Notes: generated by a model from the sequence alone, not told the origin. A DNA stretch of 33,276 bases from Candidatus Cloacimonadota bacterium (GCA_017998585.1 JAGOCT010000001.1:1-33276), one strand, 5' to 3'; counted from the first letter of the stretch, positions 16,285 to 24,400 are shown. A program made the numbers and translations.

Positions 16285-17445
16285 TTATTCGATAAAATAG
16301 GTTTTAAGAGGAGGAAATCCATTAAATTCAACAGAACAGTAACTTGAGGTATAGGCTCCGGTTGTAAACCAGTACAAACGATCTCCAATAGATAAACTCA
16401 AAGGTAATTCATATTTCGTATCTTCGTACATAATGTCTTGAGAATCACAGGTTGGCCCTGCAATCACAACCTCTTCCATTTCTCCCTTCTTTTCGGTATA
16501 AATAGGAAATTTGATTGATTCTTCAAGCGTTTCTATTAAACCGTTAAATTTGCCCACGTCAGTATAAACCCAACGGTTTAAAGCGGTTCTGGATTTTCTG
16601 GAGACTAAAACTACTTCGCTGACAATCATCCCAGCTTCAGCAACCAGTGATCGACCTGGTTCCAGAATAATTTCAGGATGATCATCTCCAAAATCTTCTA
16701 TAATATAACGGGTAATCTCTGAAGCATAAACCGATAAATCATTGGTTCTTGCTACATAATTTGCAGGGAAACCGCCACCCATATTAATCATTTTCAATTT
16801 AATACCTTCTTCTTCTTCCAGCCATGTAAAGATATATTTTACTTTTGAAATCGCTGCATCCCACGCAGATATATCTCTTTGCTGTGATCCTACATGGAAA
16901 GAGATTCCATAAGGCTCAAGTCCCAATTTGCTGGCAAGAATGATCAGATCAGTCGCCAGGTCTGTCTGACAACCAAATTTACGGGATAAAGGCCAGTCAG
17001 CTGTTTCCATACCTTCGGTCAGAATTCTGACAAAAATTCTTGAACCTGGTGCTGCTTTGGCTATATTTCTCAGGTCTGCTTCACTATCTGTCACATAGAG
17101 ACGAACGCCTGCTTCATAAAATTCTCTGATATCTTTGGATTTTTTAATCGTGTTTCCGTAACTGATTCTATCGGGTGTGACACCCAATTCCAGTAAACGT
17201 CTTAATTCATAAACAGAGGCTACATCAAAGTTTGAGCCTAAATCTCTTAAAAGAGATAATACTTCGACTGCTGGATTTGCTTTTACTGCATAGTAAACTT
17301 TTGCAAAAGGGAAGTTCTCTTTTAATTCATAATAATTGGATTTAATAATACTTAAGTTGCACACAATAAAAGGGGTTTCTTTAGTATCTGCAAAACTCTT
17401 AAATTTTTTCCAGTCTTCCGGAGAGTAGTAGTTATCTTTGATCAT
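16285..17445 (-). CDS. Fold-III PLP decarboxylase (ornithine/lysine decarboxylase-like)
   Basis: Counted from the ATG at 17445 (386 residues), the alanine-racemase-fold barrel carries YYAVKANP with PLP lysine Lys55, FHVGSQ (His184), GGGFP (223-227) and EPGRS (262-266). The C-terminal beta domain has GPTCDSQDIMYED with Cys333 and Asp334, which act across the dimer, and TGAYTSSYCSVEFNGF. This matches eukaryotic-type ODC and bacterial lysine/ornithine decarboxylases that make putrescine or cadaverine. CDSQD rather than CDGLD favours the bacterial L/ODC group; substrate is not settled. GGAGG lies five bases before this ATG, while the longer frame's TTG at 17457 falls inside that site and is rejected. 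An upstream leader ORF overlaps the start. Confidence 0.9.
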   Translation of the reverse strand: MIKDNYYSPEDWKKFKSFADTKETPFIVCNLSIIKSNYYELKENFPFAKVYYAVKANPAVEVLSLLRDLGSNFDVASVYELRRLLELGVTPDRISYGNTIKKSKDIREFYEAGVRLYVTDSEADLRNIAKAAPGSRIFVRILTEGMETADWPLSRKFGCQTDLATDLIILASKLGLEPYGISFHVGSQQRDISAWDAAISKVKYIFTWLEEEEGIKLKMINMGGGFPANYVARTNDLSVYASEITRYIIEDFGDDHPEIILEPGRSLVAEAGMIVSEVVLVSRKSRTALNRWVYTDVGKFNGLIETLEESIKFPIYTEKKGEMEEVVIAGPTCDSQDIMYEDTKYELPLSLSIGDRLYWFTTGAYTSSYCSVEFNGFPPLKTYFIE

Positions 17446-17539
17446 TGTATCCTCCAATCTTTAGGAGGTTTTTAATAGTCATAGCTAAACATCTGTCAGG
17501 GGGGTGTACCTGAGTATTCCATCTTCTGATGTCAAACAT
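17432..17539 (-). CDS. 35-residue leader ORF overlapping the decarboxylase start
   Basis: ATG at 17539 is preceded by AAGGAGG at ideal spacing, the best ribosome-binding site in this region. The frame runs 35 codons to TAA at 17432 and overlaps the decarboxylase start by 14 bases in a different frame. The peptide begins MFDIRRWNTQ, has His-Pro-Pro-Asp at residues 12-15 and ends in Asp-Gln-Arg. Pro-Pro-Asp is a known strong, EF-P-dependent stalling motif. Codons 24-26 (AAC CTC CTA) contain the CCUCC that can pair with the decarboxylase GGAGG. Position and design fit a regulatory leader peptide, as SpeFL is for enterobacterial ornithine decarboxylase, but I recognise no sequence family. That it is translated is inferred from the ribosome-binding site. 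Confidence 0.6.
   Translation of the reverse strand: MFDIRRWNTQVHPPDRCLAMTIKNLLKIGGYNDQR
17451..17468 (-). promoter_or_regulatory. Hairpin sequestering the decarboxylase ribosome-binding site
   Basis: On the mRNA, CCUCC (17468-17464) can pair with the decarboxylase Shine-Dalgarno GGAGG (17455-17451) across an 8-base loop. CCUCC could alternatively pair with the leader ORF's own GGAGG (17548-17544). A second small stem, UCAGG/CCUGA (17513-17509 with 17500-17496), lies inside the leader ORF over the Pro-Pro codons. Confidence 0.5.
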
Positions 17540-17590
17540 TTTAGCCTCCTTTTCTTAAATATTTATGTGTTACGCATAATTAATCCCCAA

Positions 17591-17599
17591 ATTATAGCA
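17591..17599 (-). promoter_or_regulatory. Extended -10 promoter of the leader-decarboxylase transcript
   Basis: TGCTATAAT on the minus strand is a consensus extended -10 element. No good -35 is seen at 17 bases. It would give a leader of about 45 bases before the 35-codon ORF. A TTATGTG/CGCATAA palindrome (17563-17579) lies in this leader. Confidence 0.5.
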
Positions 17600-17767
17600 A
17601 GTATTTTTTTAAAATATTTATAAAAGACATTATTGCAATTATTTATAAAACGAATTTCTAGCTTGTATCTACCAGATAATCAGAAAAAAAACAAACATTT
17701 CTTACAAAAAGAGAAAATCAAATAAAGTAAAAAAAAACTTATTATAATTAATATAAATAATAGTTTT

Positions 17768-17811
17768 GATAAGGAAAGGATAAGGAAAGGATAAGGAAGG
17801 AATAAGAAAAG
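17768..17811 (+). repeat. Four 11-bp tandem repeats (GATAAGGAAAG)
   Basis: Two exact copies of GATAAGGAAAG (17768-17789) are followed by two variant copies (GATAAGGAAGG and AATAAGAAAAG). The array lies between the EamA transporter's 3' end and the decarboxylase leader. The same unit recurs inverted at 32140-32172. The rest of 17600-17838 is AT-rich with no other feature I can support. Confidence 0.85.
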
Positions 17812-17838
17812 TTTTCAAAAATTTACAGGTCAGATCTT

Positions 17839-18735
17839 CTAAGGTAAACGATTAATCAATCTGACAATCTGTTCAAGACTGAGTCCTGTTAAGATCAAAA
17901 ATAGTCCAATACCTTGCCATACAGAAAAACTTTCTTTTAGGATAATGACTGCTAAAAAGGAGGCAAAGACCGGTTTTAGTAAAAAAAACATTGAAGATAA
18001 TGAAGCATCAATTTTTTGTAATCCTTTTGAATAGAGTATATATGCAAAACCCGTAACAAAGAGACCAAGGTAAAGAAGAGCACTTATATTTTTAATATTA
18101 GGACTGAAACTCAAATCTACTTTAAGTAGTAATCCAACAATTAATAAAACGATTGCTCCAACGAAGAAAGAGATACAATTAAAAACAACTGCTCCGTATT
18201 TATGAATATTTTTTTTTGCAAGAACTGTAAACAAAGCAAACGAGACCGATGCCATCATGCTAAAGATAATGCCCAGTGAAACACTTTTAGCCGGAGTATA
18301 GTCCAAACCCTGATTGCCTGCTACAACCATAATCATGCCAATTATTCCTGCAATAATTCCGATTAGCCGATATTTGCCGATTTTTTCTTCTAAAATAAAA
18401 AAAGCCAGCAAACTGACAAAAATGGAATTTGAACTGATTAAAATCGCAGCAATAAGGGCTTTCCCATAAAAAATAGCCAGTTGGAGTAAATACATACTGA
18501 CTGTAATATTGATGATGCCAGGTAAAGCCATAGAAAGTATATCTTTTTTGTTTAAAGAGATTGTATTTTTTTTGAGTTGAAATATCGTAGGAACTAATAA
18601 AATCAGACTTCCGATTAAAAATCTATATGCAGTTACTGCAAGTGGACTAATATCGGCGCCAATCATTTTGCCGGTAAATTCAAGAGTGGAAAAGAAAAAT
18701 ATAGCCAGAATACAAAATATATAAGCGATTTGCAT
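17839..18735 (-). CDS. EamA/DMT-superfamily permease
   Basis: From the ATG at 18735 the product has 298 residues and about ten hydrophobic helices in two EamA halves of about 140 residues each. The first half ends with SIFVSLLAFFILEEKIGKYR and the second with FASFLAVIILKESFSVWQG. The [E/K]-E-x-hydrophobic motif in each half is typical of drug/metabolite transporters, which move amino acids, metabolites or their waste across the inner membrane. Substrate cannot be told. The open frame starts at a TTG (18783), but AAGGAG is placed correctly before the ATG at 18735, so the 16 upstream codons are leader. No convincing terminator follows. Export of a polyamine or amino acid would suit its decarboxylase neighbour, but that is only proximity. 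Confidence 0.88.
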   Translation of the reverse strand: MQIAYIFCILAIFFFSTLEFTGKMIGADISPLAVTAYRFLIGSLILLVPTIFQLKKNTISLNKKDILSMALPGIINITVSMYLLQLAIFYGKALIAAILISSNSIFVSLLAFFILEEKIGKYRLIGIIAGIIGMIMVVAGNQGLDYTPAKSVSLGIIFSMMASVSFALFTVLAKKNIHKYGAVVFNCISFFVGAIVLLIVGLLLKVDLSFSPNIKNISALLYLGLFVTGFAYILYSKGLQKIDASLSSMFFLLKPVFASFLAVIILKESFSVWQGIGLFLILTGLSLEQIVRLINRLP

Positions 18736-18921
18736 TAAAAACTCCTTTTTATTCTCTTCAAATAGAAATGAAAAATAAGTCAAGAGAAAAGAATATTAGC
18801 TTGAAAAAATGGATTATTAAAGCATTTAAAAAAAAAGCGGTAAAACATGAATGTCATCTTGACAAAGTATCTGATTTATTATTTTTGACTAAGTAATAAC
18901 GATATTCTTATTGGAGGAAAA

Positions 18922-19242
18922 ATGGCTGGAATTGAAACTGAAATTCAAATCAATTATGACAGTTTACTCAAACAGGGTTTTGCAGTAATTGATGTCAGAT
19001 ACAAAGACTATGATGTAACTAATGAAACCTACAAACTGGTAATTGCAAAAATTGAAGGTGATCGTGACGATTTTTATCCATCAATGTTAAAACACTATAT
19101 GGGAAAAGAAGTTAAGGATCGTAATGTTTACGAATTATGGACTAATATCTTAAAACATAAAATCAGCATGAGTGCCCAGTTAAAACGTGATGTTTACATT
19201 AAAGTTGCAGCCATGGATTATTTAGAGAATTTCTTTGTATGA
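18922..19242 (+). CDS. Conserved-looking small protein of unknown function upstream of ndk
   Basis: The 106-residue soluble product has no signal peptide or membrane segment. It is mixed alpha/beta by eye, with an early strand (GFAVIDVRYKDYDV) followed by a helical Tyr/Lys-rich half. TTGGAGGAAAA precedes the ATG. The stop overlaps the ndk ATG (ATGA), so the two are translationally coupled and probably functionally linked. I do not recognise a family. TTGACA and TTGACT occur upstream (18859-18864 and 18885-18890), but no -10 at good spacing was found, so the promoter is not located. Confidence 0.75.
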   Translation: MAGIETEIQINYDSLLKQGFAVIDVRYKDYDVTNETYKLVIAKIEGDRDDFYPSMLKHYMGKEVKDRNVYELWTNILKHKISMSAQLKRDVYIKVAAMDYLENFFV

Positions 19243-19649
19243 TACAGCAAACACTTTTACTTATCAAACCAAATGCCACCGCCAAGAATGTGATCGGACG
19301 CATTATTGATATCGCTGAATGCAATCAGTTTAGAGTAAAACAGTTAAAAATGTTTACGATGTCTCAGGATATTGCAGACCAGTTTTATGAAATGCATAAA
19401 GGGAAATCTTTTTTTCAAAGCCTGTGTGATTTTATGACATCTGGTCATACGGTTGCTGTTATTTTGGAAAAAGATAATGCCATTGAAGAATTACGTTTAC
19501 TGGTAGGTAACACTGACCCCGTTAAAGCAAATCCGGGCACTATTCGTCACATGTATGGAGAATCCGTAACTGTAAATGCCGTACATGCTTCAGACAGTGA
19601 AGAGAATGCAATCAGAGAGATTAATATCATTTTTTATGAAAATGAATAA
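19239..19649 (+). CDS. ndk: Nucleoside diphosphate kinase
   Basis: The enzyme moves the gamma-phosphate from ATP to other NDPs through a phosphohistidine. The 136-residue length is typical. Motifs are TLLLIKPNATAKNVIGRII at the start, FYEMHKGKSFF, FMTSGHTVAVILE, GNTDPVKANPGTIR and NAVHASDS, with catalytic His116. The usual Pro-Asp in KPD is Pro-Asn here, a common variant. Start overlaps the preceding unknown gene by 4 bases; ackA follows 111 bases later. Confidence 0.96.
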   Translation: MIQQTLLLIKPNATAKNVIGRIIDIAECNQFRVKQLKMFTMSQDIADQFYEMHKGKSFFQSLCDFMTSGHTVAVILEKDNAIEELRLLVGNTDPVKANPGTIRHMYGESVTVNAVHASDSEENAIREINIIFYENE

Positions 19650-19760
19650 TCCATCAAAACACAAGTAAGCTCTTATGAAAAACAAGAATGAAGGCAATTT
19701 GTCTTCAATAAACAAGCAATACAAGCACCAGCTTGAATATACCATAAAACAGGAGAAAAA

Positions 19761-20966
19761 ATGAATATACTGGTTTTAAACTGCGGTAGCTCATCAATCA
19801 AATTTCAGTTATTGAATATGGCAGAAGAAAACGTAATGGCAGAAGGAATCGTTGAAAGAATTGGAGAAGATGTTTCTTTATATACTTACAAAAGCGAACC
19901 CTATACCAAAAAGAAAAGAGAAATTGTGATAGAAGATCATGCCAAGGGTCTTCAAATGATCATTGATACACTATTAGATCCGAATCATGGTGTGATAAAA
20001 AATGCAAATGAAATAGATGCGGTAGGACACAGACTTGTCCATGGTGGTGAATATTTCTCCGGTAGTGTCAAAATTACCAGAGAAGTAGAAGAAGTGCTTG
20101 AAAAATGCTGTGCACTTGCTCCTCTCCATAACCCTGCTAACATCAGAGGTATCGAGGCTGTTCATAAAAATTTACCAAACACTGTTCAGTGTGGTAGTTT
20201 TGATACTGCATTTCATCAGACAATCCCTGCCAAAGCTTATCTCTATCCAATACCACTTAAGTTATACAATGAAAACAAGATTCGCCGTTATGGATTTCAT
20301 GGCACATCTCATCAATATGTCAGTATGAAAGCAGCAGAGTATCTTGGCAAAGATATAAAAGATTTGAAAATTATTACATGTCATATCGGAAACGGGGCAT
20401 CCATTACTGCCATTGACAAAGGCAGATCAATTGATACATCAATGGGTTTTACTCCTCTTGAAGGATTAATGATGGGAACCCGTTGTGGTGATTTAGATCC
20501 GGCTATCCCTGTCTATATGTGCAAAACACTGGGTATGAGCATTGAGGAAGTAGATACGATGCTTAATAAGAAAAGCGGTATGTTGGGATTATCACAGATT
20601 TCTAATGATATGAGAGAAATCGAAGAAGAAATTCTTGAAAAGAAAGAACCACGTGCTATCCAGGCACATGATGTTTATGCTTACAGAATTAAAAAATATA
20701 TCGGTGCATATATGGCTGCATTAAACGGCTGTGATGTCTTAATCTTTACAGGTGGTGTTGGTGAAAAAATGCCAATCCTCAGAGAGCTGGTTTTACGTGA
20801 TATGGATGGTCTTGGTTTTGTATTAAATCAGGAAAACAATAAAATATTTAATGATGAAATCGTTGATTTAAGTGCGCCTGAATCCAGAGTGAAAATTCTG
20901 AAAGTGCCTACTAATGAAGAGTTAATGATTGCACTAGAAACACAAAAATTAGTATCAGAAAAATAA
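19761..20966 (+). CDS. ackA: Acetate kinase
   Basis: It interconverts acetyl phosphate plus ADP with acetate plus ATP, the ATP-yielding end of acetate fermentation. At 401 residues it is full length. Signatures include LNCGSSSIKFQLL at the N-terminus, GHRLVHGGEYF, SFDTAFHQTIP, RRYGFHGTSHQYVS, CHIGNGASI, MGTRCGDLDP and FTGGVGEKMP. AGGAG precedes the ATG. No phosphotransacetylase gene is adjacent. A 29-codon ORF (19675-19764) ends on the ackA start but lacks a good ribosome-binding site. Confidence 0.97.
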   Translation: MNILVLNCGSSSIKFQLLNMAEENVMAEGIVERIGEDVSLYTYKSEPYTKKKREIVIEDHAKGLQMIIDTLLDPNHGVIKNANEIDAVGHRLVHGGEYFSGSVKITREVEEVLEKCCALAPLHNPANIRGIEAVHKNLPNTVQCGSFDTAFHQTIPAKAYLYPIPLKLYNENKIRRYGFHGTSHQYVSMKAAEYLGKDIKDLKIITCHIGNGASITAIDKGRSIDTSMGFTPLEGLMMGTRCGDLDPAIPVYMCKTLGMSIEEVDTMLNKKSGMLGLSQISNDMREIEEEILEKKEPRAIQAHDVYAYRIKKYIGAYMAALNGCDVLIFTGGVGEKMPILRELVLRDMDGLGFVLNQENNKIFNDEIVDLSAPESRVKILKVPTNEELMIALETQKLVSEK

Positions 20967-20975
20967 GAGGTTATC

Positions 20976-21854
20976 ATGAAAAGGACAAAACTGTGTATTC
21001 TGCTGATATTGTTAATGACCACATTGTTTGCTGACAACAAGTTGAATTTATCCAATCCAGACGATTATTATAATGCTTTTCTGAAAACCCGTGCCGATTT
21101 AAGCGGTAAGGAAGTGGTATATTATTGGACTGGAACTGTTTATAGTTTTGTCCCTGGAGAAAAAGATAGCCCATTATTTAAATTTGAAGGCTTTAATGTA
21201 GCTAAACTGGTCAAAGTAGAAGGCGGATATGAGATGCTTACTCGTGAAGCCGCCTTTTACGAAGACCTTAAAACAGGGCAGATTATCGAAAAATGGCAAA
21301 ATCCATGGTTAAAAAAAGAAGTGGAAGTCGTTCAGATCTGGAATGATCCGGTAAATCAAAGTTTTGTTTTTCCGGAACAATTCAGACCCTATATGCATAA
21401 ATTATTACCATCCAATGATCTTGGTAACATGATGAGCTTTAATCTGGATTTATTTTTAAATTATCCATCACCCCTTAAAAGAGCGGATTATCCGCTAAAT
21501 GCCCAGAGTGATACTTATGAAGCAGCTGAGCTGTTTCGCTTTTTTGTACAAAAAAGTGATTTGGAAAATGTAACACTTACTTCTGTCCCTGTCAGTATTT
21601 CCTGGACTCGTTTCAGTCCATGGATGCCTTTTATGGAGATGGGAGACAGACCAGGTAATCTTGTCTTTAGTTGTTCAGGTTATAAACTTGAAAATGGTTT
21701 CGAAGATTTACCTGAACATATTAAAACATACGTTATAAAACAAAAGCCTGTTTTCTCCAAAGCACCTGAAACATATACTGAACCAAATGAGACCAGCTGG
21801 ACTTATTTCCTGAAATATATGAAAGAAAATGAAAACACTAAAACAAAAAAATAA
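20976..21854 (+). CDS. Exported DUF1838-like protein
   Basis: The 292-residue product has a clear N-terminal signal (MKRTKLCILLILLMTTLFA, cleavage likely before Asp20). The mature part resembles DUF1838: VVYYWTGTVYSFVPGEKDS, LFKFEGFNVAKL, AFYEDLKTGQIIEKWQNPW, and later a PWMPFMEMGDRPG segment. No catalytic function is known for this family. GAGG precedes the ATG, nine bases after ackA, so co-transcription is likely. Before mreB lies only a 38-base gap with a small CATAG/CTATG hairpin. No Cys lipobox is present, so a periplasmic rather than lipoprotein location is expected. Confidence 0.68.
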   Translation: MKRTKLCILLILLMTTLFADNKLNLSNPDDYYNAFLKTRADLSGKEVVYYWTGTVYSFVPGEKDSPLFKFEGFNVAKLVKVEGGYEMLTREAAFYEDLKTGQIIEKWQNPWLKKEVEVVQIWNDPVNQSFVFPEQFRPYMHKLLPSNDLGNMMSFNLDLFLNYPSPLKRADYPLNAQSDTYEAAELFRFFVQKSDLENVTLTSVPVSISWTRFSPWMPFMEMGDRPGNLVFSCSGYKLENGFEDLPEHIKTYVIKQKPVFSKAPETYTEPNETSWTYFLKYMKENENTKTKK

Positions 21855-21892
21855 TAAAGAACATAGTATAAATCTATGCAGATGAGGATATT

Positions 21893-22930
21893 ATGATTTT
21901 TCATAAACTATTCGGTATGCTTTCCAGTGATGTTGCAATTGATCTGGGAACAGCTAATACACTTGTTTATAAACAAGGATCAGGAATCATTATCAATGAA
22001 CCCTCAGTTGTTGCACTTTCATCTGATGGTAAACGAATCCTTTCTATCGGTAAGCTGGCTAAAGAAATGCTCGGGAAAAATCCAGATGAAGTTAAAGTCA
22101 TCAAACCCATGAAAGATGGTGTAATCGCAGATTTTCAGGTAACAGAATTAATGCTCAGAGATTTGATTCTCAGAACACAAAAGAAGAAATGGCTGGTTAA
22201 ACCCCGTGTGATTGTTTGTGTTCCATCAGGAATTACAGAAGTTGAAAAGCGTGCTGTCAGAGACAGTGCTTTACATGCAGGTGCCAGAGAAGTCCATCTG
22301 GTTTCAGAACCTATTGCTGCTGCAATAGGTGCAGATCTGCCAATTCATAAGCCTTATGGTAATATGATTATGGATATTGGTGGCGGAACCTCTGAAATTG
22401 CTGTTATATCTCTTTCTCATATTGTGATTCATAATTCAATCCGTGTAGGCGGAGATAAAATGGATTCTGATATTGTTAATTATCTTCGTAAAAAAAACAA
22501 TATCAATGTTGGTATTCAAACTGCAGAAAAAATTAAACAAACGATAGGCTCAGCATTCCAGCTAAAAGAGGAATTGGAAATGGATGTCAGAGGTCGTGAT
22601 GTCATTACAGGCTATCCTGTAACCATTAAAGTCTCTTCTAATGAAATTCGCGAAGCCCTGGCAGAAACGATTGTGGATCTGATTGATGCGATTAAACGTT
22701 TGTTTGAAAAAACGCCTCCTGAACTGGCTGCTGATATTGCCGAAAGAGGGATCGTACTGACAGGTGGTGGAGCTCAGTTAAAGGGGCTTGATGCAAGAAT
22801 CCGTGAAACAGTAGATTTACCTGTTCATGTAGTTGCAGATCCATTGACCTGTGTGGTTAAAGGTGTTGGCAAAATCCTTGAAGATATTGATCAATACAGA
22901 GATGTATTAATTAACAAGGTGGAAGATTAA
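21893..22930 (+). CDS. mreB: Rod-shape-determining actin homologue MreB
   Basis: MreB forms membrane-bound filaments that organise lateral cell-wall synthesis. The 345 residues have the actin-fold nucleotide motifs: IDLGTANTLVY (16-26, phosphate 1), MDIGGGTSEIAVISL (160-174, phosphate 2) and LTGGGAQLKGL (adenosine motif). The N-terminus (MIFHKLFGMLSS) is amphipathic and can serve as membrane anchor. GAGG lies five bases before the ATG. First gene of a mreB-mreC-cofE-like-mreD-mrdA-rodA run. Confidence 0.98.
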   Translation: MIFHKLFGMLSSDVAIDLGTANTLVYKQGSGIIINEPSVVALSSDGKRILSIGKLAKEMLGKNPDEVKVIKPMKDGVIADFQVTELMLRDLILRTQKKKWLVKPRVIVCVPSGITEVEKRAVRDSALHAGAREVHLVSEPIAAAIGADLPIHKPYGNMIMDIGGGTSEIAVISLSHIVIHNSIRVGGDKMDSDIVNYLRKKNNINVGIQTAEKIKQTIGSAFQLKEELEMDVRGRDVITGYPVTIKVSSNEIREALAETIVDLIDAIKRLFEKTPPELAADIAERGIVLTGGGAQLKGLDARIRETVDLPVHVVADPLTCVVKGVGKILEDIDQYRDVLINKVED

Positions 22931-22937
22931 GCGTAAA

Positions 22938-23726
22938 GTGACACATAAAAAAGCGGTTTTAGTCATCTATCTTTTGATTGGGTTGATCTTGTTTATGGGA
23001 AGTGTGGATAGCCGTCTAAAAAAAGCATCCATACTTTCCAAAACCGTTTTCTATCCTTTTTTTTTAAGTGTTAATAATTTTATCTCTTTTCATAAAATCA
23101 AGAAATTTAATGAAGAACTTCAAATTCAATTGGCAAATCAACTGATTGAGAATACTCATTTAAAAACGCAACTCAAAAAAACAGAGTTGAATCAGTTTGA
23201 ATATGTCATTAAAGATACGGCTTTTGTGTTAGCTGATGTTGTCGGTATCTCTGGAAATCTGACATCAAACAACATTATCGTTAATAAAGGAAAAGATGTC
23301 GGAATTGATGATAATTATCCCGTTTTATCTTCTAAAGGGATTGTGGGTAAAGTAATAAAATCATATTCTGATTTTTCTATTATTCTACCCATGAATAACC
23401 CTGGATTTAAGCTGGCTGTTTTTGACCAAAGTTCAAATATTCAGGGATTACTGGAAACTAATATTACAGGGAAAACCTATATCTCTTTTGTGAGGTTGGG
23501 GTCTGTTATCAGTATTGGAGATACGATTGTTACTTCTAATTTGTCACAGTTGTTTCCTCCTGGTTATCCGGTAGGTACGATTACTGCAATTGAAGAGTCG
23601 CAGGATGCTATGTATATTAAAGGCTTGATAAGCCCCAAAACAAACTTTAACAACCTGGAAAATGTCTTCATTTTAAAACCAGGCAGAAAGGAAAATTATG
23701 AAAACTACATTCAATCCGGTCATTAA
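22938..23726 (+). CDS. mreC: Rod-shape-determining protein MreC
   Basis: The 262-residue product has one N-terminal membrane helix (about 5-22), a periplasmic coiled coil (about 55-90) and the MreC beta-domain: GNLTSNNIIVNKGKDVGI, VLSSKGIVGKVI, ISIGDTIVTS and FPPGYPVGTI. MreC scaffolds the elongasome and activates PBP2. The start is GTG, seven bases after mreB, with only a weak ribosome-binding site, so coupling to mreB is likely. The end overlaps the next gene by 29 bases. Confidence 0.93.
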   Translation: MTHKKAVLVIYLLIGLILFMGSVDSRLKKASILSKTVFYPFFLSVNNFISFHKIKKFNEELQIQLANQLIENTHLKTQLKKTELNQFEYVIKDTAFVLADVVGISGNLTSNNIIVNKGKDVGIDDNYPVLSSKGIVGKVIKSYSDFSIILPMNNPGFKLAVFDQSSNIQGLLETNITGKTYISFVRLGSVISIGDTIVTSNLSQLFPPGYPVGTITAIEESQDAMYIKGLISPKTNFNNLENVFILKPGRKENYENYIQSGH

Positions 23727-24384
23727 AATAAATGACAAATCATACTTAAGAATTCCTGTAAAGACCAGAATACTGCAAGCAAATGATGATTTTGTGGAAA
23801 TAATCAGAGAATTTGCCCTTCCTCAAATGGAGAAGGGTGATATACTGGTGATTAGTGAAAGTCCATTGGCAATCACTCAAAATAGAGCTATTCCTGTTAA
23901 AGATATTAAAATTGGCCTTTTAGCCAGTATTTTATGGCGATTTGTTGGCAAAGTAAATTATGGAATAGGTCTTCGTGCTCCAACCAGTATGCAGTGCGCG
24001 ATTGATGAGTGTGGTAGTTTTAGAATTCTTTTAGCTGCTATTGTGGGGGGGATTACAAAATTATTTGGTAGAAAAGGTGATTTTTACAGGATTGCCGGAA
24101 AACAGGCTGCTTTGGTAGATGCGGCTTCTACTTCTCCAGTCCCACCTTATACGGAATGTGTTATCAAAGGTCCTCTTCATCCTGAAAAAGTCTCTCAGAG
24201 AATTTGTGATGTTTTAGGATATGAAACATGTGTCATGGATATAAACGACATAGGCGGAAGCTGGATGATAGGTGGCAGTAAAAATATCAATAAAAACCTG
24301 ATGGAACAAATCATGAAAGATAACCCTCAGGGACAGGGCGATGAACTGACTCCTGTTTGCATTGTCAGAAAACTTGATAATTAA
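23698..24384 (+). CDS. CofE-like (F420:L-glutamate ligase domain) protein
   Basis: The 228-residue soluble product resembles the CofE family. The N-terminal segment has GDILVISESPLAITQNRAIP, where CofE has GDI-x-V-x-(T/A)-x-K with a following polar loop. The middle contains GIGLRAPTSMQCAIDECGSF and an ALVDAAS segment. True CofE adds glutamates to coenzyme F420-0. No other F420 gene (cofC, cofD, cofGH) is here, and CofE-domain homologues occur in bacteria that do not make F420, so the substrate is unknown. It overlaps mreC by 29 bases and precedes mreD by 16, so it is fully embedded in the cell-shape operon. AAAGGA precedes the ATG. Confidence 0.65.
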   Translation: MKTTFNPVIKINDKSYLRIPVKTRILQANDDFVEIIREFALPQMEKGDILVISESPLAITQNRAIPVKDIKIGLLASILWRFVGKVNYGIGLRAPTSMQCAIDECGSFRILLAAIVGGITKLFGRKGDFYRIAGKQAALVDAASTSPVPPYTECVIKGPLHPEKVSQRICDVLGYETCVMDINDIGGSWMIGGSKNINKNLMEQIMKDNPQGQGDELTPVCIVRKLDN

Positions 24385-24400
24385 AGGCTAATCATTTAAA

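Noticed and set aside
16098..16295. 65-codon plus-strand frame between the glucan promoter and the decarboxylase end
   Set aside because: It runs through the decarboxylase terminator hairpin into the gene's 3' end, lacks a ribosome-binding site and has no protein-like pattern.
19675..19764. 29-codon ORF ending on the ackA start (TGA overlaps ATG)
   Set aside because: No Shine-Dalgarno sequence, polar low-complexity product; the overlap alone could be chance. Kept only as a note under ackA.
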